The translations under genes and the position numbers were made by a program. A stretch of 34,422 bases of DNA from CAJQQY01 sp964352225 (GTDB taxonomy: Bacteria; Bacteroidota; Bacteroidia; Chitinophagales; Saprospiraceae). How positions within the stretch are numbered: position 1 is the stretch's first letter; every line of letters begins with the position of its first letter. The DNA lies in assembly GCA_964352225.1 (NCBI GenBank), contig CAYGRM010000021.1, forward strand, positions 1 through 34,422, given 5' to 3'. Of this stretch, positions 24,832-32,024 are shown piece after piece. The notes below the pieces were generated by a model. The model searched no databases. It saw nothing but the letters and a program-made list of their open reading frames with translations, and had not been told where the DNA came from.

Positions 24832-24876
24832 AACTGCAAACATTCGTTTGAAAAACTACGTTTAACAAAAAACTTC

Positions 24877-24884
24877 TATATTTG
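24877..24884 (+). promoter_or_regulatory. Candidate -7 box for the MlaE/MlaF operon
   Basis: TATATTTG followed by C matches TAnnTTTG. The nearest TTG (24848-24850) is 26 bases away, further than the usual 17-23. Confidence 0.45.
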
Positions 24885-24959
24885 CGGCAAATTTACAATT
24901 ATTCCTGCACTAATAATTAGAGGGGAAATCGAGTTTAAATTCCAGAAGATTCAACATTA

Positions 24960-25706
24960 ATGAACGTTAATTTTTTCTATCATTTTGGCCGGTATGTTAT
25001 TTTGTTGCGAACTGCTATTTCGCGACCTGAGAAGTTTTCCATGTATTGGAAAGAAACCATCCGTCAAATGGATGATATCGGAATTGGTTCGATCATTATC
25101 GTCAGTATTATTGCGGTATTTATTGGAGCGGTAACTGCGGTGCAGTTTGCTTATCAATTAGATGGAACTTTGGTTCCTCGATGGTACATCGGTTACATTG
25201 TGAGAGATAGTACTATTATTGAATTGGCTCCCACCATTTCGTGTTTGGTTTTGGCAGGTAAAGTAGGTTCCAACATTGCAGCAGAGATAGGAGGGATGCG
25301 TCAAAAAGAACATATTGATGCCATGGAAATCATGGGGGTGAATACTGCTTCGTACTTGATTTTACCAAAAGTAATTGCTGGATTAGTGATGATTCCGATA
25401 TTGGTTTGTTTGGCAGCATTTATCAGTATTTTGGGAGGTTATCTATCAAGTGTGGTGGGTGGATTGATTACGCATGAGGAATATTTGAGAGGACTACGAT
25501 CTTTCTTTTCAGATTATAATGTGTTTATGATGATTGTGAAATCATTGGTATTTGCATTTATTTTAACTACAGTTTCAGCTTATCAAGGATATTATGTGAA
25601 AGGAGGAAGTATCGAATTGGGGCAAGCAAGTACTCAAGCTGTAGTATATTCAGATATTTTAATTTTGCTTGCAGATTATGTAATTGCATTGTTATTGACT
25701 CAATAA
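24960..25706 (+). CDS. mlaE: MlaE-type ABC transporter permease
   Basis: A 248-residue integral membrane protein of the MlaE family. It has the family motif GSNIAAEIGGMRQKEHIDAMEIMGVN followed by LILPKVIAGLVMIPIL, and about five to six hydrophobic segments. MlaE is the inner-membrane core of systems that move phospholipids between the inner and outer membranes in Gram-negative bacteria. Its ATPase partner starts 7 bases downstream. No MlaD-type substrate-binding gene follows within the window. Confidence 0.88.
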   Translation: MNVNFFYHFGRYVILLRTAISRPEKFSMYWKETIRQMDDIGIGSIIIVSIIAVFIGAVTAVQFAYQLDGTLVPRWYIGYIVRDSTIIELAPTISCLVLAGKVGSNIAAEIGGMRQKEHIDAMEIMGVNTASYLILPKVIAGLVMIPILVCLAAFISILGGYLSSVVGGLITHEEYLRGLRSFFSDYNVFMMIVKSLVFAFILTTVSAYQGYYVKGGSIELGQASTQAVVYSDILILLADYVIALLLTQ

Positions 25707-25713
25707 AAAAAAG

Positions 25714-26481
25714 ATGATTAGAGCAGTTGACATACGAAAATCATTTGACGAGACTGAAGTTTTGAAGGGGATTTCTATGACTTTCGAGAAAGGAAAAACG
25801 AATTTGATTATTGGTCGAAGTGGTGCGGGGAAAACTGTTTTACTCAAGTTATTAGTAGGATTGTTGGAACCTACCGAAGGTGAAATATGGTATGAGAAGG
25901 AGAATTTTTCTCTAATGAGTAAAAAGCAAAAGCGTGAGATCAGAATGGAAGTGGGAATGCTTTTTCAAGGTTCAGCACTTTTTGATTCCATGACGGTTGA
26001 GGAAAATGTGAGATTTCCTTTGGATATGTTTACCAGCATGACTAAAAAGGAAAAACAGAAGCAAGTTGATTATTGTCTTGAAAGAGTTGAGTTGGTTGGT
26101 GCTAATAGCAAATTCCCATCTGAAACGAGTGGAGGTATGCAGAAAAGAGTAGGTATTGCTCGATCTATTGTTTTAAATCCGAAATACCTATTCTGTGATG
26201 AACCTAACTCTGGACTTGATCCTAAAACCGCCCTCCTCATTGATGAGCTGATCAAAAGAATTACTTACGAAAACGAAATGACCACTATTATCAATACCCA
26301 TGATATGAATTCTGTGATGGAGATTGGTGATAATATAGCTTTACTCTATCAAGGTGAATTAGCTTGGCAAGGCAATAAATCGGAAGTACTTGATAGTGAT
26401 AATGAATTGTTGCAAGATTTTATTTTTGCATCTCCTTTCCTTCAGCGTTTAAGAGACGCGGCACTTCAGAATGCTAAATAA
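25714..26481 (+). CDS. mlaF: MlaF-type ABC transporter ATP-binding protein
   Basis: A 255-residue ATPase: Walker A GRSGAGKT (34-41), Q-loop MLFQGSALFDSMTVEEN, signature SGGMQKR, Walker B YLFCDEPNSGLDP, and His loop NTHDMNS. The Q-loop sequence GSALFDSMTV is typical of the MlaF group. It powers the MlaE permease encoded immediately upstream. The operon ends in a repeat region (26489-26676) and a hairpin. Confidence 0.9.
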   Translation: MIRAVDIRKSFDETEVLKGISMTFEKGKTNLIIGRSGAGKTVLLKLLVGLLEPTEGEIWYEKENFSLMSKKQKREIRMEVGMLFQGSALFDSMTVEENVRFPLDMFTSMTKKEKQKQVDYCLERVELVGANSKFPSETSGGMQKRVGIARSIVLNPKYLFCDEPNSGLDPKTALLIDELIKRITYENEMTTIINTHDMNSVMEIGDNIALLYQGELAWQGNKSEVLDSDNELLQDFIFASPFLQRLRDAALQNAK

Positions 26482-26488
26482 AATAAAT

Positions 26489-26676
26489 CGCTGCGCTGTC
26501 AGAGAACAGACCGTGCGCTGCGCTTACTGTCAGATCGCTGCGCTGTCAGACTTTGACGATTAGAATATTTACAATTATTTTATTTTGTACTTGTGAGTGA
26601 AGTGGTCTCATGGCTCTCGTCAGTCTGACCTCTGACCGAGAGCGCAGCGACCAATCTGATCTCTGACAGCGCAGCG
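26489..26676. repeat. Inverted-repeat element with CGCTGCGCTGTCAGA ends
   Basis: CGCTGCGCTGTCAGA occurs at 26489-26503 and 26536-26550, and its reverse complement at 26662-26676. The interior also holds CCGAGAGCGCAGCGACCAA (26636-26654), the complement of the 19-base word found at 18038 and 30171. GC-rich words in AT-rich surroundings and absence of any frame indicate a small dispersed element after the MlaF-type gene. Confidence 0.8.
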
Positions 26677-26697
26677 GTCTTCACCTCACTAAAAAAG

Positions 26698-26729
26698 AAT
26701 AGCCCACTTCAAAATAGAAGCAGGCTATT
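26698..26729. terminator. Probable terminator between convergent genes
   Basis: AATAGCC (26698-26704) pairs with GGCTATT (26723-26729), with an A run upstream that is a T run on the minus strand, 28 bases past the stop of the minus-strand gene. Confidence 0.6.
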
Positions 26730-26756
26730 TCCGTCCTCGGTCTCAAAAAAAGAAAA

Positions 26757-27293
26757 CTACATCTTTTTGTATTTGCCCCTTTTGTATTTCAAAGCTTTCG
26801 CTTGAGGAGCATGAGGGATGATGACCTCATCTACAAATATTTTTAAACTATCTAGTCTTTTGAAATTGGCAATAATGCAATAAGAATATTTACCATTCTC
26901 TAATTGCTTCACATGTACATTACCAAAACGCTCAAATAGTGGAAAATTTCTTTCAAGTTTAACATCAGATTGTAACAATTCAACCACATAACCTGTGAAA
27001 TCATTATCAAGTAATTTGTGATGTCGATAATATGATGGTATTATATCTTCGTCTTCTTCAAGGCCTTTTGATGTTAGTTCTATATCTGCTGGCGCTGTGA
27101 AAAATTTAGGAATATCTTTTTTTACTTTTATATCTTCTTTTGCTGGATTGGAAATGCTACTTAGGTCAGTTAACATCTCAAGTGAGATAGTGAAGAATCC
27201 TTCTTCATCCTGAGCGAAAACGGAGGTCACACTCAAAAAAAAGAGAAAAGAGCTGATCTTGATTAGCCTTCTTATTGACTTGTAGCGGTCCAT
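26757..27293 (-). CDS. Secreted protein with a SPOR-like C-terminal domain
   Basis: A 178-residue protein with a signal peptide (to about residue 28, SVTSVFAQ). The segment from about 100, GYVVELLQSD ... NFPLFERFGNVHVKQLENGKYSYCIIANFKRLDSLKIFVDEVI ... ALKYKRGKY, has the beta-alpha-beta pattern and Y..G.F....A-like spacing of SPOR domains, which bind denuded peptidoglycan. It is a divergent match, so the family call is tentative. The start lies in AACACTATG. The mRNA may also carry the 28-codon frame at 27355-27441. Confidence 0.65.
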   Translation of the reverse strand: MDRYKSIRRLIKISSFLFFLSVTSVFAQDEEGFFTISLEMLTDLSSISNPAKEDIKVKKDIPKFFTAPADIELTSKGLEEDEDIIPSYYRHHKLLDNDFTGYVVELLQSDVKLERNFPLFERFGNVHVKQLENGKYSYCIIANFKRLDSLKIFVDEVIIPHAPQAKALKYKRGKYKKM

Positions 27294-27306
27294 AGTGTTT
27301 TTTAGA

Positions 27307-27326
27307 GTTTACCTTTTTAGGTAAAC
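27307..27326. other. 7-bp hairpin in the leader of the SPOR-like gene
   Basis: GTTTACC (27307-27313) pairs with GGTAAAC (27320-27326), located 14-33 bases upstream of the gene starting at 27293. It may affect translation. Confidence 0.4.
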
Positions 27327-27354
27327 ATCGTTTAAGTTAGTGTTTCGAAAATAC

Positions 27355-27441
27355 TTATTGTTCTTCTACCGATTGATTTGTGGAAGCGATGGAAATCAAC
27401 GCTATAACAGAAATCGTTACGGAAAAATAAAAAAGAATCAT
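27355..27441 (-). CDS. Possible 28-residue hydrophobic small protein or leader peptide
   Basis: The frame from ATG at 27441 to TAA at 27355-27357 reads MILFYFSVTISVIALISIAS and then TNQSVEEQ: a single membrane-spanning segment with an acidic tail. The start context AAACACTATG equals that of the next gene (27293) and of the gene at 18407. A -7 box (TAAATTTG) lies 46 bases upstream. It could be a small membrane protein or a leader of the SPOR-like gene. Without comparison to other genomes it remains a candidate. Confidence 0.45.
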   Translation of the reverse strand: MILFYFSVTISVIALISIASTNQSVEEQ

Positions 27442-27486
27442 AGTGTTTATTATTTTGATTATGTTACTAATTCCTTAAAAATTAGG

Positions 27487-27494
27487 CAAATTTA
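27487..27494 (-). promoter_or_regulatory. Candidate -7 box upstream of the 28-codon frame
   Basis: The minus strand reads TAAATTTG then C, matching TAnnTTTG. It would start a transcript covering the small frame and the SPOR-like gene. Confidence 0.45.
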
Positions 27495-27499
27495 TTTTG

Positions 27500-27907
27500 A
27501 TTCTTTATAAGGTTTTAATAATGTTGTGACACAAATATATGTTTTTTTATCATATAAAAAAACACAAATATTGATTTTTATTATGTTTATTCTCCTATGG
27601 ATGAATTTCTTGTGACTCAAATATTTATATTTATTGTATAGTGATATAGGAGATTAATAATAACTAGTCCATAGGAATCATCTTAAGTGGGTAAGTAGAA
27701 AAGTGAAGCGGTAGGTTTGGTCGAGCAATAGGTTTTTGATACAAGAAAATATATTTAATTTTAAGTAATATTTTTAAACAAAATGTGACAGTATATAATT
27801 TTAGGGAATAAAAAAATAGATTTTTATTTGCAGATAAAAATTATTTGGTAGAGCGTTTTTTTCGAAAGAATTTTATTTTTAATCTATCAATTTTATAGCA
27901 AAATATC
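27500..27907. other. AT-rich gene-free stretch
   Basis: About 400 bases of very AT-rich DNA between the divergent SPOR-like gene region and the tRNA-Leu promoter. No credible reading frame, RNA gene or strong hairpin was seen. Confidence 0.5.
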
Positions 27908-27908
27908 A

Positions 27909-27940
27909 TTTTGTTTATTCTACGAAAAACATATATTTGC
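27909..27940 (+). promoter_or_regulatory. Promoter of tRNA-Leu
   Basis: TTTTG at 27909-27913 and TATATTTGC at 27932-27940 with an 18-base spacer: an excellent Bacteroidota -33/-7 promoter. The tRNA starts 22 bases after it. Confidence 0.75.
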
Positions 27941-27962
27941 ATCCCAATATTTATTGGACAAA

Positions 27963-28049
27963 GCCCAGGTGGTGGAATTGGTAGACACGCTAGCTTGAGG
28001 GGCTAGTGCTCGCAAGGGCGTGCAGGTTCAAGTCCTGTTCTGGGCACCA
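27963..28049 (+). tRNA. tRNA-Leu (anticodon GAG)
   Basis: Acceptor stem GCCCAGG pairs with TCTGGGC, the anticodon stem CTAGC/GCTAG encloses TTGAGGG (anticodon GAG), there is a long variable arm (TGCTCGCAAGGGCGT) as in class II tRNAs, a T arm GGTTCAAGTCC, and an encoded 3' ACCA. A terminator hairpin follows. Confidence 0.96.
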
Positions 28050-28058
28050 CTAAAAAAA

Positions 28059-28087
28059 GAGGTTGATTTCATTTTGAGATCAACCTC
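28059..28087 (+). terminator. Hairpin terminator after tRNA-Leu
   Basis: GAGGTTGAT (28059-28067) pairs with ATCAACCTC (28079-28087) 10 bases after the tRNA. A moderate T-rich tail follows. Confidence 0.65.
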
Positions 28088-28189
28088 TTCCTCATTTTTG
28101 GACTATGATGATAGATGTTTTGAAAATTAGGAGTTGTTTTATTTTAAAAAAAATCTACTAACTTTATGACTCATCTAAAATAATATAGA

Positions 28190-28750
28190 ATGGACATACC
28201 CGGATTAATTGGAAAAGTTGAACAGTATAAAAAAATCAGAAGCAACACCAATAAATATCGAAAAGCATGGAACGCTAAAATCAAACCGATGCTTCATGAA
28301 AAACTTGCAGAAATAATTTCGGAAACAGGATTGCAAGCGACCGTTGTGGAGAAAACCGAAATGGATAATTTGGAAGCAGTAGTTTTAGATTTGGGGCAAG
28401 AGGAAAGCGGAATTAGCCAAAGAGTAACGGATAGTCTCAATAAATCGATGATTCGATACAATGGAATGTTGGTCTACCAACAATTATTTAATGGAAAAAT
28501 TATTATTATGATTGTCCCTCCTTTTATCGAAGGTTTAGGACAACCAAAGCCTCCATATAATTTAGAGATACTAAGACCAGAAGAGCTGAAAGCTCCATTT
28601 TTATTTCGACACATTGAAAAATTATTAAGGGAAGTGACCGAGTGGGAGGATTTTGATGATGATTTACCCGAGAAGAAAGCAATTGGATTCCAAACAGGAT
28701 TCAAAAATAATGCAGTCCTTAGAGAAGGAATTGGTGAAAATTCACAATAA
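28190..28750 (+). CDS. Conserved-looking cytosolic protein of unknown function
   Basis: A 186-residue soluble protein without signal or membrane segment. The first 40 residues are basic and helical (KKIRSNTNKYRKAWNAKIKPMLHEKL). A beta-rich middle (LEAVVLDLGQEESGI, NGMLVYQQLFNGKIIIMIVPPFIEG) follows, and the C terminus is acidic (EWEDFDDDLPE). I do not recognise the family. It is monocistronic, between the tRNA-Leu and a strong terminator. TAACTTTA-type sequence upstream might be its -7 box. Confidence 0.7.
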   Translation: MDIPGLIGKVEQYKKIRSNTNKYRKAWNAKIKPMLHEKLAEIISETGLQATVVEKTEMDNLEAVVLDLGQEESGISQRVTDSLNKSMIRYNGMLVYQQLFNGKIIIMIVPPFIEGLGQPKPPYNLEILRPEELKAPFLFRHIEKLLREVTEWEDFDDDLPEKKAIGFQTGFKNNAVLREGIGENSQ

Positions 28751-28771
28751 GATTGCGATAATTATAAAAGC

Positions 28772-28811
28772 AAAAAGCGGATGTCAATTATTATTTTGAC
28801 ATCCGCTTTTT
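28772..28811 (+). terminator. Intrinsic terminator with 16-bp stem
   Basis: AAAAAGCGGATGTCAA (28772-28787) pairs perfectly with 28796-28811 and ends in a T run, 22 bases after the preceding stop. Confidence 0.92.
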
Positions 28812-29166
28812 TTACAAAGTCTGCATTAGACTAATAATATCAAAAGAAACTACTAGTGCTAACACAGACGCTCACAGTAAATTTCTTATCATAACTACAA
28901 CAAAGTAGGAATGAGAAATAATTTTTGAAAAAAAGATGACCTGAAAATTTGTAAAAGAATCTTTACAAGTGAAGATTTTCTAAATTTGGGTTCTCTTTTT
29001 GGTTTTTTAGTAATCGAGTTGCTTATTTTCATTAATCAATTGTTGAAAATAAGTTGATTTCAAAATAAATATAATCAAAAACTGCGCTATTTAATTTAGA
29101 TTTTCCTTTTTTTTTAAAAAAGTGCAATTTGCGCTAACTAAAAATTATAAAATATTCAATCAAATT
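28812..29166. other. Intergenic stretch before the cohesin-domain gene
   Basis: About 355 bases without a gene. TAAATTTG at 28981-28988 is a possible -7 box without a matching -33 element. TTGTAAA (28949-28955) and TTTACAA (28962-28968) form a small hairpin. Nothing else was recognised. Confidence 0.4.
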
Positions 29167-29766
29167 ATGACTCTTTTAAATACATTAAAATTAATTGTTT
29201 ATTCATTTTTCTTTATTGGGTTAGTGGCTTGTGGAGGTGACTCATCAACTGCAAAGAGCACAGAAGCTAAGGTCGCAACGACCAAATCGTCTGCTTCCCA
29301 AACGACTACTCCCCAAGCTGAATCTACTAGCTCCAAGAAAGTAAAGATTTCAGGTAAGGATCTGACTGTCAAATCAGGAGAAGAATTCTGTGTAGACGTT
29401 CAGGTAAGTAACTTCCTAGATGTTATTTCTATGCAATACAGTACTAATTTTGATAGTAAAGTTTTAGAATATGTTGAAGTGAAAAATCCGTCTTTAAAAG
29501 ATTTATCTATCAAGCCGGGAGTAAATTTTGCAAGAGCACCGGGCGAAGAAAATACCTTAAGATTGTCTTGGTTTGCTCAAGATTTGCAAGGCATTTCACT
29601 TTACAACGGTTCTGCCATTTACCAAATTTGTTTTAAGGCAAAAGGAAAAAGTGGAACCGTTACCGAAGTTGATTTTGCAGAAAATCCATTGCCAGGTGAA
29701 ATAGGAAACTCTAAATATCAACCAATGCCAGCTGAATTTGGTGCAGTTAAAATTACGATTGAGTAG
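29167..29766 (+). CDS. Lipoprotein with a cohesin-type domain
   Basis: A 199-residue protein from the ATG at 29167, which gives the signal peptide and lipobox GLVAC (Cys22). The upstream in-frame start at 29122 is unlikely. A Ser/Thr/Ala-rich linker (about 25-60) precedes a beta-sandwich (about 62-199) with VKSGEEFCVDVQVSNFLDVISMQYSTNFDSKVLEYVEV and a late IYQICFKAKGKSGT, the pattern of cohesin domains. Those mediate protein-protein binding in cellulosomes but occur widely outside them, so a surface-assembly role is only inferred. No dockerin is seen in the window. Confidence 0.75.
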   Translation: MTLLNTLKLIVYSFFFIGLVACGGDSSTAKSTEAKVATTKSSASQTTTPQAESTSSKKVKISGKDLTVKSGEEFCVDVQVSNFLDVISMQYSTNFDSKVLEYVEVKNPSLKDLSIKPGVNFARAPGEENTLRLSWFAQDLQGISLYNGSAIYQICFKAKGKSGTVTEVDFAENPLPGEIGNSKYQPMPAEFGAVKITIE

Positions 29767-29918
29767 TCAGGTTTTAGGTGAGTTGCTAGCCTCTCAGTCA
29801 GGAGTCAGATATTTCATTTTTTTCTAATGGTTGATTTCATTTTTTTCAAAACTATTGGAAATACAAAGCCCCTGACAGTTGACCGAGAACCAAGTGACCC
29901 ACGTCACTCTTGACACCT
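29767..29918. repeat. Palindromic repeat of the GTCAGGA family
   Basis: Starts right after the cohesin gene. Left part GTCAGGTTTTAGG, AGTCAGGAGTCAGA; core of T runs and TTGGAAATACAAAGC; right part CCCCTGACAGTTGACCGAGAA and GTGACCCACGTCAC. It shares the layout and the CAAAGCcCCTGAC-type right arm with the copy at 30152-30312. Confidence 0.65.
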
Positions 29919-29944
29919 TTTTCCAAAAAAAAAATTAAAATTCA

Positions 29945-29976
29945 TTGGTTTACATTTTAAATTCTTTTAAATTTGC
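29945..29976 (+). promoter_or_regulatory. Promoter of tRNA-His
   Basis: TTG at 29945-29947 and TAAATTTGC at 29968-29976, 20-base spacer, matching the Bacteroidota promoter. It lies 60 bases before the tRNA. Confidence 0.65.
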
Positions 29977-30035
29977 ACTCCATTTTGAAAAACCTAGTTT
30001 TTTTAAAAATTGAATAAAAATAACCATCATATTAT

Positions 30036-30109
30036 CCCTGCGTAGCTCAGTTGGTTAGAGCGCCTGATTGTGGTTCAGGAAGTCACTAGTTCGAATCTAG
30101 TCGCGGGGA
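30036..30109 (+). tRNA. tRNA-His (anticodon GTG) lacking G-1 and C73
   Basis: Acceptor CCCTGCG (30036-30042) pairs with CGCGGGG (30102-30108, one G-T pair); D stem GCTC/GAGC; anticodon stem CCTGA/TCAGG with loop TTGTGGT; T stem ACTAG/CTAGT. The discriminator is A (30109) and the base before position 1 is T (30035), so the G-1:C73 pair that normally identifies bacterial tRNA-His is absent. CCA is not encoded. hisS starts 217 bases downstream. Confidence 0.93.
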
Positions 30110-30151
30110 CATTAAGCATCATTCAGAAATTTGGATGGTGCTTTTTTTTTA

Positions 30152-30312
30152 AGAGGAGTCAGGTTGAAGGTTGGTCGCTACGCTTCCGAGTCAGGAGTCA
30201 GGGGCTTTTTGTTTTTCCCAATATTTTGATTTTAATTTTTAAAAATCATGGGAACCATAAAAAGCTCCTGACTTCTGACCATCCGTACGGATGACCTGAT
30301 ACCCTGACTACT
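30152..30312. repeat. Palindromic repeat with GTCAGGA arms and the 19-base word
   Basis: Left arm GAGGAGTCAGG, TTGGTCGCTACGCTTCCGA (30171-30189), GTCAGGAGTCAGGGGCTTTTT; core GTTTTTCCCAATAT ... ATCATGGGAACC; right arm AAAAAGCTCCTGACTTCTGACC and GACCTGATACCCTGAC. Outer and inner parts are complementary. It fills the gap between tRNA-His and hisS and could terminate the tRNA transcript. Confidence 0.8.
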
Positions 30313-30325
30313 AAAATAAATAATT

Positions 30326-31915
30326 ATGGCAAATAAAAAGCAAGTCAAAAATGAAAGAGGTGTCGTGGCTCGAAAAGTCAAGGGCTTCCGAGATATTGAT
30401 CCAAGTTTGAATCAATTAAAATGGAAGATCATCAATGCTGCTAGTGAAGTGTATAAAAAATATGGTTTCGAGCATTGGGATACCCCTATTTTGGAGTATG
30501 CAGATTGTTTGGGAAAATATTTGCCAGATGATGATACGGTGGACAAAGGAGTGTACTCTTTTAAAAATCCAGAGATCGAACCTGTCTTGAGAGCTGATGG
30601 TTCTGAGTTGCGAGATGAAGATGCACACGTGGTGATGGAAAATCAGCACTTATCGATGCGATATGATTTAACTTCTCCGTTGGCTCGAAGATATGCAGAA
30701 GGCTTGTTGGAAAAATACCAACGTCATATGTTGACTCAAATGAAACCACCTTTGTTTCGGAGGTATCAATTTGGGCCAGTTTATCGATATGAAATTAAAT
30801 TAAGTCCCGGGCGTTTTCGAGAATTTTGGCAATTGGATTTTGATAATGTTGGAACGAACGATGTGGCAGCTGATGCAGAAGTTTGTATGATTTTGTCAGA
30901 TGCTTTGGAAGCAATTGGCCTACCTCGGAAAAGTTATGTGGTCAAAGTTAACAATCGAAAAATCTTGACTGGTTACTTAAAAGATTTAGGAGTTGAAGGT
31001 GATTTGATCGAGCAAAACATCATTCGAGTGATTGACAAGATGGATAAAATCGGATTAGAGAATGTGGCTCTTGAATTAGGTGCAGGTCGAACGGATGAGT
31101 CAGGGGCAGAGGTGAAAGGGTTAGGATTGGATGAAAAGTTGGTAACTGGCGTAACCAATTTTATCAAAGGATTTTCAGTTCAAAAGACTCGGCAAGAAGT
31201 TTTGGCTGACCTGAAAAAATTAGAGATTCAAAATAAAACAGCGCAGGAGGGAATCAAAGAAATGGAAAAAATTGATACCATTCTTTCTGCTTTAGATTTT
31301 GATGAGGAACGAGTAATTTTTGATCCTTCGTTAGTTCGAGGATTAGCCTATTATACTGGACCAGTTTACGAAGTAGAATCATTGCAAAGTTATATTGATG
31401 CCAAAGGTGTGGAACGACGAATTGGATCTATTTGTGGAGGCGGTCGATATGATGGTTTGGTAGAAAATTTATTGGGAATTAAAGTTCCTGCAACGGGTGC
31501 TTCGATTGGAGTGGATCGATTAGCAGAGTTATTAATGTTGACCAACCAAGCTCCAAAGCGAAAAGATGGGCCAGTTTTCATTGCGCATTTTGACGAAGCT
31601 CTAGTGCCTCAGTATCAAAAAATTGCTAGAGAATTAAGAACCAATGGAATTAATACGGAAGTGTATTATGGCTTTGACAAAGGGGTCAAAAAAATGAAAA
31701 AACAAATGGCATATGCTGATGATAAAAATTGTCCGTTTGTCATTTTAATTGGTGAAAATGAAGCAGAGAAAGGAGTAGCGACAGTTAAGAATTTAAAATT
31801 GGGAAAAGAGATCGCCGATAAATTTACCGACAAACAAGAGTGGATAGAGCAAGTGCAGAAGGAAGTGCCGATTGCTGAATTAGCGAAATATTTGAAGGAG
31901 CAGATGAAGGGATAA
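30326..31915 (+). CDS. hisS: Histidyl-tRNA synthetase, RYDLT (alphaproteobacterial/eukaryote-like) class
   Basis: A 529-residue class II synthetase that charges tRNA-His with histidine. Standard bacterial HisRS is about 420-460 residues and has RPEGTA and GLDYYNRTVFE motifs. Here the corresponding motifs are RYDLTSPLAR (112-121) and LVRGLAYYTGPVYE (336-349). Motif 2 is RRYQFGPVYRYE ... SPGRFREFWQLD (145-171), the active-site glycine loop is GGGRYDGL (371-378) and motif 3 is PATGASIGVDRL (388-399). The anticodon-binding domain spans about 425-529. EYADCLGKYLPD and the DESGAEVKGLGL segment resemble the alphaproteobacterial type. It adjoins a matching unusual tRNA-His. Confidence 0.93.
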   Translation: MANKKQVKNERGVVARKVKGFRDIDPSLNQLKWKIINAASEVYKKYGFEHWDTPILEYADCLGKYLPDDDTVDKGVYSFKNPEIEPVLRADGSELRDEDAHVVMENQHLSMRYDLTSPLARRYAEGLLEKYQRHMLTQMKPPLFRRYQFGPVYRYEIKLSPGRFREFWQLDFDNVGTNDVAADAEVCMILSDALEAIGLPRKSYVVKVNNRKILTGYLKDLGVEGDLIEQNIIRVIDKMDKIGLENVALELGAGRTDESGAEVKGLGLDEKLVTGVTNFIKGFSVQKTRQEVLADLKKLEIQNKTAQEGIKEMEKIDTILSALDFDEERVIFDPSLVRGLAYYTGPVYEVESLQSYIDAKGVERRIGSICGGGRYDGLVENLLGIKVPATGASIGVDRLAELLMLTNQAPKRKDGPVFIAHFDEALVPQYQKIARELRTNGINTEVYYGFDKGVKKMKKQMAYADDKNCPFVILIGENEAEKGVATVKNLKLGKEIADKFTDKQEWIEQVQKEVPIAELAKYLKEQMKG

Positions 31916-31937
31916 ATTCATTTTTCCTGAAAAAACT

Positions 31938-31979
31938 AAAAAGCTTCTAGTCTAAATTAAAAAAGGGTAGAAGCTTTTT
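31938..31979 (+). terminator. Intrinsic terminator of hisS
   Basis: AAAAAGCTTCTA (31938-31949) pairs with TAGAAGCTTTTT (31968-31979) and runs into further Ts. Confidence 0.85.
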
Positions 31980-32001
31980 TTTATGTATCCAAAGCATTTT
32001 A

Positions 32002-32009
32002 TATTTTTG
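32002..32009 (+). promoter_or_regulatory. Candidate -7 box for the DinB-like gene
   Basis: TATTTTTG matches TAnnTTTG, 15 bases before the start codon at 32025. Confidence 0.4.
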
Positions 32010-32024
32010 TGAAAAAATAAAAAT

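Noticed and set aside
26489..26676. Insertion sequence remnant with transposase
   Set aside because: There is no reading frame in the 188 bases, so it can only be a non-coding element.
30070..30294. Possible 74-residue protein overlapping tRNA-His
   Set aside because: It begins inside the tRNA and runs through the palindromic repeat. It has no protein-like features.
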